A stretch of DNA of 10,831 nt from an uncultured bacterium (GTDB lineage: Bacteria; Patescibacteriota; Gracilibacteria; UBA4473), in contig CAMZKS010000063.1 in the NCBI GenBank assembly GCA_947311285.1, forward strand, positions 1 through 10,831, written 5' to 3'. This document shows positions 5,875-10,831 of this stretch, in pieces. The position numbers and the translations under genes were made by a program. The notes under the pieces were generated by a model, which had not been told where the DNA came from, did no database searches, and worked only from the letters and a program-made list of their open reading frames with translations. Every line of letters starts with the position of its first letter. The first letter of the stretch is position 1.

Positions 5875-6714
5875 TTATCTTAAACTACTTAAAGCCGCGA
5901 CACCAGCAGCACCTGCATTATTTTCATAATAGAAACTAAGCTTGAAAGTGTTGGGATACCCTTTAAGCAAAATATTGGTGGCTTGAATTATTTCTGTTTC
6001 AAAATGTTGCCAAAAAAAACAGGCCGTTCCGCCTCCTAAAATTATTTGGTCTGGATCAAAAGTGACTACTAACCCACTTAACCACGAAGCAAATACACTT
6101 AAATTGTTTTCAAGATGAGGAAGTAAATTTTGTTTTCTATCAGGCAAGATTTCTGAAAACAAAGCGGTATCATTTAGCCCTAAATGCTTTTTTAGCGCGG
6201 GCCCAGAGAGCCACATCTCAACTTCTTTTTGTTGTATAATCATGTGCCCTATTTCGCCAGCGTAACCATGAGCCCCTTTCAATATTTCACCGTTATAAAT
6301 AAGCCCGCTACCCACACCGGTACCAATAATAATACCGAGACACATTTTAGACTCCGGAGCCAATTTAGCTCGAGCCCCAAAGGCAAAAGCGCGAGCATCG
6401 TTTTCAATGAAACTTGGCAATCCTGTTTCTTTTGTGATGTAATCACATAAAGCGAAATTGTTGAGTTGCGGTACATTTGGTGCTTTTACGATAACACCTT
6501 TTTTTGTATCAACAAAACCTGCCCAAGCCATACCAATGCTTTGAGTGTTTTCGTCTCTAACTTTGTTAATAGCCGTTAGTAAATTACGAAGCGTCTGTTT
6601 TTTTTGTTTATCCGCGTCGGTGGCAACTTTAGTTTCAGCTTCTACTTCAAGTTTGGCGTTGTAACGGGCTACGTAAATTTTAGTACCCCCAATATCAACG
6701 CCTAAAGTGTTCAT
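5875..6714 (-). CDS. ROK-family sugar kinase (probable glucokinase) lacking the zinc-binding cysteine motif
   Basis: This 279-residue cytosolic kinase transfers phosphate from ATP to a hexose, most likely glucose. Seen: the phosphate-binding motif DIGGTK at 7-12; the substrate-binding and catalytic ENDAR at 104-108 with D106 as the probable general base; the second ATP motif GTGVGSG at 131-137; GYAGEIGHM at 150-158 with E154 and H157; SGPAL at 170-174; and LGGG late in the C-terminal lobe. Anomaly: most ROK proteins carry CxCGxxGCxE just after the GEIGH segment to bind structural zinc. Here that stretch is short and has no cysteine (MIIQQKEVEMWLSG). This also explains why the protein is shorter than the usual 290-320 residues. 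It sits first in a two-gene unit with the jelly-roll protein. Fructose or N-acetylhexosamine specificity is possible. Confidence 0.9.
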   Translation of the reverse strand: MNTLGVDIGGTKIYVARYNAKLEVEAETKVATDADKQKKQTLRNLLTAINKVRDENTQSIGMAWAGFVDTKKGVIVKAPNVPQLNNFALCDYITKETGLPSFIENDARAFAFGARAKLAPESKMCLGIIIGTGVGSGLIYNGEILKGAHGYAGEIGHMIIQQKEVEMWLSGPALKKHLGLNDTALFSEILPDRKQNLLPHLENNLSVFASWLSGLVVTFDPDQIILGGGTACFFWQHFETEIIQATNILLKGYPNTFKLSFYYENNAGAAGVAALSSLR

Positions 6715-6721
6715 TGTGTCT

Positions 6722-6727
6722 ATTGTA
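6722..6727 (-). promoter_or_regulatory. Possible -10 element for the ROK kinase gene
   Basis: TACAAT on the minus strand (5 of 6 to TATAAT) ends 7 bases before the ATG at 6714, so transcription would start at or next to the start codon. No good -35 hexamer lies 16-18 bases upstream, which makes this weaker than the other promoters. Confidence 0.3.
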
Positions 6728-6760
6728 GACTGCTTGATAGTTTGAATCTATTTAAGCGGT

Positions 6761-6788
6761 TTGACATTACTGCTCATATATTTATTTT
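6761..6788 (+). promoter_or_regulatory. Sigma70-like promoter for the small secreted protein gene
   Basis: A perfect -35 hexamer TTGACA (6761-6766) is followed by a 16-base spacer and TATTTT (6783-6788, 4 of 6 to the -10 consensus). Predicted transcription starts near 6795, leaving about 17 bases of leader before the ATG at 6812 and no ribosome binding site. It shares the 97-base intergenic region with the divergent ROK kinase gene. Confidence 0.5.
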
Positions 6789-6811
6789 ACTTACATTAAT
6801 TTATTTGTTAT

Positions 6812-7210
6812 ATGAAAGATGTGATTAAGCTTGGAGCAACGATTTTATGTTTAGCGACTTCGCCGGCGATGGCGGCAGAGCTAACTTTATTAGAGAAATT
6901 GGATAATTCACCGATTGCGGATCAATTGGATAGTGTATCAGCGCAGATTGAGAGTGTTTGTAATCGATTTAACACAATTCAAAGCACCGACGGCAACGGA
7001 ATGATTTTACTCAGCAGTTGCCAAAATGCTCAACCAGCGCAAGCGGATTTACATATTTTAGAAATGGATAAGGCTTCTCAAGATTTACTTTTTAAGCAGT
7101 TAGAATCCATTGGAGTTTATGATCGTTGTTTTGCTATTACAAAGCCAGATAACGGGCCAGTGGAGGCGTTTACAGTAAGCCGATGTGACGATCCTATTCC
7201 GATGAGCTAG
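6812..7210 (+). CDS. Small secreted protein with four mature cysteines
   Basis: This 132-residue protein starts with a classical signal peptide: MKDVIKLG, a hydrophobic core, and a likely cleavage after SPAMA (residue 21 or 22). The mature chain of about 110 residues has cysteines at 50, 70, 106 and 125, an even number that fits two disulfide bonds in an extracytoplasmic compartment. No transmembrane segment follows, and I recognise no known domain. It is the only intact plus-strand gene in the window, placed head-to-head with the ROK kinase and ending (TAG at 7208-7210) 3 bases from the end of the convergent GH15 gene. A good -35/-10 pair precedes it, so it is probably a single-gene transcript. 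The start lacks a Shine-Dalgarno sequence. Function unknown. Confidence 0.82.
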   Translation: MKDVIKLGATILCLATSPAMAAELTLLEKLDNSPIADQLDSVSAQIESVCNRFNTIQSTDGNGMILLSSCQNAQPAQADLHILEMDKASQDLLFKQLESIGVYDRCFAITKPDNGPVEAFTVSRCDDPIPMS

Positions 7211-7213
7211 GTT

Positions 7214-9202
7214 TTATTTTTTATCTTTACTCTTGAGTGCTTGATATTTTTTAGTGTAACGTAAAATAGAATCAACGTAAGTGGAGTGACTCCACGTTAA
7301 CGGCGCAACCGACAGTGGCGCGCCGGTATGCGGGTCCATTTGCTCGGGTAAAATACCGGCTGAATTTTGTTGGGCTACAACCCAATCAAAAGTTTCTCTG
7401 ATCGGATGTAGTTCGTGTACCGTTTTAGCTATTTCAAGTTTCCAGTTAGCCAACCATAAAGTGGTAATAATCCATGGGTTTCCGGGAAGTGTGGCGGAAT
7501 ATTCGTATTCCCAATTACGGTGATAGAAATCACCTTCATAACGGCAAAGGCCGCCCACTTTTGTTTGTACGGTTAAATGTTCTTCTACGGCCTTCATAGT
7601 AGTAATCATTCGTGGGTCATCGGCCGGTAATAATCCCATTTCCCAAACATAAGCGACGCTCGAGTCAACGGTGGTGTCTTGCTTAAGTTCACCACCTTCA
7701 TAAAATACTTTTTTTACAAAACGACCATGCTCTTCGCTGTACATGTACTTTAAAATGCTTTTCTTTATTTTTTTAGCGGCGTCGCGAAAAATGATTTCAT
7801 CTTCATAATGTCCCGTCACGTGTGATAAGTTTTCGGCGGCCTTTAGGCCTGCGTACACGGTCGCACAAGTGAAAGTGAAAACACCATATTGTTCTTCCCA
7901 CAAGTCATAGCTTTCTTTAGGAAGGCCCGTGTCCTTATTTCTATATTTTATTAAGAATCGCCCAACTTTTAATACCATCGGGTTAAACAATCGTTGTACA
8001 ACTTCAATTGATTTTGATTCTTTATAAAGTTCCCATAAAGCCACAAGTAAAAGAGCAGATTCATCTTCTTGAATTGGGATTTGGCTTTTGCCGTTTCGTA
8101 CCTTTGGATGCCAAGAAGATCCGAGTGATCCATCTGGAGTAAACTTGTGTAACACGTAACCCTCGGGAGTAATTAAGTTTTTTGCAAATTTTAAAAAGTT
8201 TTTAACCGGCTCGAAGTAGCCGGCTCGAGACAAGGACACACAAACTAGAGCGGCATCACGAGGCCATACGTAAGCGTAGGTGTCTTTGTTGAACTTCATA
8301 ATATCCGAATCGGTCGAGGCAATAATGGCGCCACGGTTATCAATTTGGCTACGAATAAGCAATAAACTTTGGTACCATAATTTCTGTGCGTCTTTAGGAA
8401 TGCCTCTTAATTTAAAGCCTTGTTTGGTGGCCCATTGTTTCCAATACCCATAGGTGTGTTGGTAAATTTTTTCTGGCCCAAGGTTTGTGACTCTTTTATT
8501 AAGCCTTGAAATGTCACCGTAATTTTTTCCGGCAGCGATCCAGAAATAAAGCGTTCGAGGTTTGCCTGGCTCAATTGATTTATAAAAACCAATGGTTGAA
8601 TCAACTGAGCCTTGTTCAATTGGGTTGCCATGTAAGTGACCGTCTTCGGCATCGCGCCAAGTGCCTTCGCGGTCGCCGTAATTAGATTTACCGCAAGTGT
8701 ATTCAGAAATTCCAGATTGACAGTGATCCCAAGCACCGTTAAGCAGAAAATAACGCTGTTTGCGATAGTGCAGCATGGCGTTTAACTCCGGTTCAAAAAT
8801 AGCCGTGTCCTCCATTTTATCTCCGTACAAATAAAAATCATGTGAGAAATAGAGACGAAATTCACGTGTATGGTCTCCTAAATTATGAACGGCTATTTTT
8901 CGAAACAAAACATCGTGCGTCGTATAAACAAAATCCTCAAAAATAAGTTTAACGCCTAATCCTTTATTTTCTGCCACGGAGTTGCCTACCAAGCTACCAT
9001 TATGGTACCGTGGCGTAATATCCCAGTGGCCATCGTTGAGCCAACTAAAGATACCATCAACCCAAAGTCCAAACCGGTGTATTTTTCCGTAAGAAGAATG
9101 ATTTTCTTGCCCAATAAAAGGGTAGAAAAAATCTCGCATCTGCAAGTGCTCATCAAAATTGATGAGCAAGTTTCCATTAGCGACGACAAGAGATTGAGGC
9201 AT
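7214..9202 (-). CDS. GH15 glucoamylase/glucodextranase-type glycoside hydrolase
   Basis: The protein (662 residues from ATG 9202) releases glucose from the non-reducing ends of alpha-glucans such as glycogen or maltodextrins, if the family assignment holds. Seen (numbering from this ATG): an N-terminal beta-sandwich, about 1-265, opening with the family-like NGNLLINFDEH and GQENHSSYG; then an (alpha/alpha)6 barrel with AYVWPRDAAL at 310-319, QEDESAL at 378-384, SYDLWEEQYG around 431-440 with E436/E437 as the probable general acid, and GILPEQMD at 616-623 with E620 as the probable base. No signal peptide, so it acts in the cytoplasm. An in-frame TTG at 9250 would add 16 residues overlapping the GH57 gene; I chose the ATG because the family-like sequence starts there. 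It lies 19 bases after the GH57 stop, as the last gene of the glucan operon. Trehalose or dextran-type substrates remain possible. Confidence 0.92.
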   Translation of the reverse strand: MPQSLVVANGNLLINFDEHLQMRDFFYPFIGQENHSSYGKIHRFGLWVDGIFSWLNDGHWDITPRYHNGSLVGNSVAENKGLGVKLIFEDFVYTTHDVLFRKIAVHNLGDHTREFRLYFSHDFYLYGDKMEDTAIFEPELNAMLHYRKQRYFLLNGAWDHCQSGISEYTCGKSNYGDREGTWRDAEDGHLHGNPIEQGSVDSTIGFYKSIEPGKPRTLYFWIAAGKNYGDISRLNKRVTNLGPEKIYQHTYGYWKQWATKQGFKLRGIPKDAQKLWYQSLLLIRSQIDNRGAIIASTDSDIMKFNKDTYAYVWPRDAALVCVSLSRAGYFEPVKNFLKFAKNLITPEGYVLHKFTPDGSLGSSWHPKVRNGKSQIPIQEDESALLLVALWELYKESKSIEVVQRLFNPMVLKVGRFLIKYRNKDTGLPKESYDLWEEQYGVFTFTCATVYAGLKAAENLSHVTGHYEDEIIFRDAAKKIKKSILKYMYSEEHGRFVKKVFYEGGELKQDTTVDSSVAYVWEMGLLPADDPRMITTMKAVEEHLTVQTKVGGLCRYEGDFYHRNWEYEYSATLPGNPWIITTLWLANWKLEIAKTVHELHPIRETFDWVVAQQNSAGILPEQMDPHTGAPLSVAPLTWSHSTYVDSILRYTKKYQALKSKDKK

Positions 9203-9221
9203 AAGTTTAAAAGAAGGAGAC

Positions 9222-10508
9222 TTAAGTGGTTTTTTTGAGCAATAAATCAATTCTCCAATCTAAATGATGAATCGTGTTCATAAAGTTTATATAAGCATCA
9301 TAAGGGTTTTCATACGGAGAAAAATAGGTGTGAACATCTCCATCGGCCCAAAATTTAGTGGATATGTAATAGAGATGATCAGAAGTTTGTAGTTTTCTAA
9401 AGTCTGCTAGTACCGATTTTATAGCTTTATCTTGCGACCCTAGGTGTGCGTGTAATTTTTTTTCAATGCGTGAAATTTCATTAAAGGCATTTCGTTGCAT
9501 ATCGTTTTCAAGCCAAGCCGATATATCACGTTCTGCGTCCGCCCAAGAGATAAATTCAGTGGCTTTATAATTATTTTGCGCTTCAAAGTGGTCTAGTGTT
9601 TGGCTGGGTGTTCTGAATGCAATATCACGGTCGGCACAGGCTTTTGGCAAGTGTCTTAAAAATTCAAAAATACCAGTATCTTCCCACTGATGCTCGCCAA
9701 AGGTTTCAAAATCCATAAACAAATTAACCGTGTCGCCAGGACATTCATCTACCCATTGGGCAAAAGTCTCAGAAGTTAAAGGGAGGTCTGATTTGGTGGT
9801 TTGGCTAAATCTAAAAGCGATGTCATCTGATAGTAAAAAATTCTTCGTTAAAATATTTAAATGATTTTTTGATTTATCTGATACCTTGTGTTTCGTCGCT
9901 ATGGCGTGATCTTCTTTCCCAAGTTCTATCGAATGTGCATGACGAACTAAGTTTGGATTGTCGTCTGGTAAAGCGGTCGCCCAGCCTTCGGCCATAATGC
10001 CTTTGTATCCCATCAAACGAATAAATTCCCCTAAATCATCTCGATAAATAAGTTCTGTGTTACGAAATACACGGGGTTTCTGATCAAAATATTTGATCAT
10101 GAGGTTTTGTTGCATTTTGACTTGAGTCGCGAACTCCTCTTTCGAGTACAAAAAAGATAAAGAGTGATAATAGGTTTCTCCTAAATATTCTACTTTTCCC
10201 GTTTTGGCTAATTTCTTAAAATTTTCTAGTACTTCTGCGCCGGGGATTCTAAAGTTTTCGCACTGTTCTATAAACACGCCTGAAAGTGAAAACGCACAAT
10301 GAAAATCTGGATATTGTTCACATAATTCTAGTAATAGCTCGGTAGTTGGTAGGTAACATTTATGAGTCACTTTCTCAAAAATCTCTTCATTACTTTGCGG
10401 CGTGGTTTCTTTGAAATAATCATGATTTTCAGGCGGAAAACGCAATTGGTGCTGCCTAATTCTAAAGGGCTGATGTACCTGGAAATAGAAACAAATTGAT
10501 TTGGCCAT
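9222..10508 (-). CDS. GH57 family alpha-amylase-type glycoside hydrolase
   Basis: This 428-residue enzyme cleaves or transfers alpha-1,4-glucans through a retaining mechanism in a (beta/alpha)7 barrel. Seen: conserved region 1 FQVHQPFRIR (9-18); region 2 CAFSLSGVFIEQ (71-82); region 3 VFRNTELIYRDD (147-158) with E152 as the predicted nucleophile; region 4 NLFMDFETFGEHQW (262-275) with D266 as the predicted acid/base; region 5 near 290-310. No signal peptide. The length fits the compact alpha-amylase-like subgroup, not the longer branching enzymes or amylopullulanases. It lies 10 bases behind the GT4 stop and 19 before the GH15 gene. In this arrangement it probably trims or remodels polymer made by the GT4 enzyme (inference). 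The start lacks a Shine-Dalgarno sequence. Confidence 0.92.
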   Translation of the reverse strand: MAKSICFYFQVHQPFRIRQHQLRFPPENHDYFKETTPQSNEEIFEKVTHKCYLPTTELLLELCEQYPDFHCAFSLSGVFIEQCENFRIPGAEVLENFKKLAKTGKVEYLGETYYHSLSFLYSKEEFATQVKMQQNLMIKYFDQKPRVFRNTELIYRDDLGEFIRLMGYKGIMAEGWATALPDDNPNLVRHAHSIELGKEDHAIATKHKVSDKSKNHLNILTKNFLLSDDIAFRFSQTTKSDLPLTSETFAQWVDECPGDTVNLFMDFETFGEHQWEDTGIFEFLRHLPKACADRDIAFRTPSQTLDHFEAQNNYKATEFISWADAERDISAWLENDMQRNAFNEISRIEKKLHAHLGSQDKAIKSVLADFRKLQTSDHLYYISTKFWADGDVHTYFSPYENPYDAYINFMNTIHHLDWRIDLLLKKTT

Positions 10509-10518
10509 GTTTTTTGTT

Positions 10519-10831
10519 TTAGAGGGCGGTGTGATTTTTGTAAATTTCTATCATTCGTAACGCTTGAGCGTCCCAAGTTAAGCGATCTTTATTATCCATT
10601 GCTTTGGTTCGTAGAGTGCGACGTAATTCAGGATATTTTTGAAGGGCTAGTACATATTCTGCCATTTTATCGGTGTCGTAAAAATCGACTTCGAGCTTGT
10701 GGTTAATAATTTCGTTGGCACCACAATTTTTAGAAATAATAAGAGGGGTACAGTGATCAATGACCTCAATGGCGGTTAAGCCAAAGGGTTCTGATACGGA
10801 AGGGATAATGCAGGTGTCGGCCAGCATATAT
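10519..10831 (-). CDS. GT4-family glycosyltransferase (glycogen synthase-like), C-terminal part
   Basis: The reading frame is open to the right edge (the codon before the first in-window Met is Tyr), so only about 104 C-terminal residues are present. Seen: the GT-B nucleotide-sugar-binding signature IIPSVSEPFGLTAIEVI, containing the EPFGL motif with the conserved glutamate pair (E..., EV), followed by PLIISKNCGANEII and DFYDTDKMAEYV. Known: this signature marks retaining GT4 transferases, and close relatives lie directly before GH57 genes in many bacteria and archaea, where they are annotated as glycogen/starch synthase-like. The donor is probably ADP- or UDP-glucose (inference). It is the first visible gene of the glucan operon, and its promoter lies outside the window. 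Confidence 0.9.
   Translation of the reverse strand, partial: YMLADTCIIPSVSEPFGLTAIEVIDHCTPLIISKNCGANEIINHKLEVDFYDTDKMAEYVLALQKYPELRRTLRTKAMDNKDRLTWDAQALRMIEIYKNHTAL

Noticed and set aside
7211..7245. Possible terminator between the convergent secreted-protein and GH15 genes (ACTC/GAGT around a 2-base loop)
   Set aside because: The stem is 4 bp with no GC-rich core, and it lies inside the GH15 coding end; not a credible terminator.
1..10831. UGA reassigned to Gly or Trp, as in some candidate phyla
   Set aside because: Long conserved genes are uninterrupted under the standard code with no in-frame TGA, so there is no positive evidence of reassignment.

Overview
This is a bacterial window of low GC (high 30s percent by eye), densely coded and almost entirely on the minus strand. 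There are no rRNA or tRNA genes, insertion sequences or CRISPR repeats, and no gap between genes exceeds about 100 bases. I cannot name the organism. The gene content (GT4-GH57-GH15 glucan cassette, VTT-domain membrane protein, unrecognised coiled-coil protein) together with nine start codons that lack a Shine-Dalgarno sequence suggests an under-sampled lineage such as a Patescibacteria/CPR group. That placement is inference and low confidence.

Left edge (1-821): a plus-strand M3-family zinc peptidase keeps only its C-terminal catalytic part. Its homology stops abruptly near base 155. Left of that point the minus strand reads as the 5' end of a different, zinc-ribbon-like gene running out of the window. 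This is either a real deletion/rearrangement scar or an assembly chimera.

Middle-left (824-4890, minus): in transcription order, a VTT-domain (TVP38/TMEM64) membrane protein, a mercuric-reductase-like flavin disulfide oxidoreductase 11 bases behind it, a small lipoprotein with its own candidate promoter and a terminator, then a 474-residue coiled-coil protein I do not recognise. The membrane protein/oxidoreductase pair is a recurrent partnership that is fused into one protein in some bacteria.

Middle-right (4948-7210): a ROK-family sugar kinase lacking the family's zinc-binding cysteine cluster is followed 6 bases later by an exported jelly-roll protein resembling polysaccharide lyases or lectins. 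A 97-base divergent promoter region separates the kinase from a plus-strand gene for a small secreted protein with four cysteines. That gene converges, with a 3-base gap, on the next cluster.

Right edge (7214-10831, minus): a GT4 glycosyltransferase (5' end outside the window), a GH57 alpha-amylase-type enzyme and a GH15 glucoamylase-type enzyme sit 10 and 19 bases apart. None of the complete proteins has a signal peptide, so together they look like a cytoplasmic glycogen/alpha-glucan synthesis and breakdown operon. The nearby ROK kinase could phosphorylate the glucose that the GH15 enzyme releases, linking the two minus-strand blocks functionally (inference).

Expression signals: no start codon is preceded by a recognisable Shine-Dalgarno sequence. 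At least one gene (VTT protein), and perhaps the ROK kinase, has a -10-like hexamer placed so that transcription would start at or next to the ATG. Leaderless or SD-independent translation therefore looks common here. All eleven visible stop codons are TAA or TAG.
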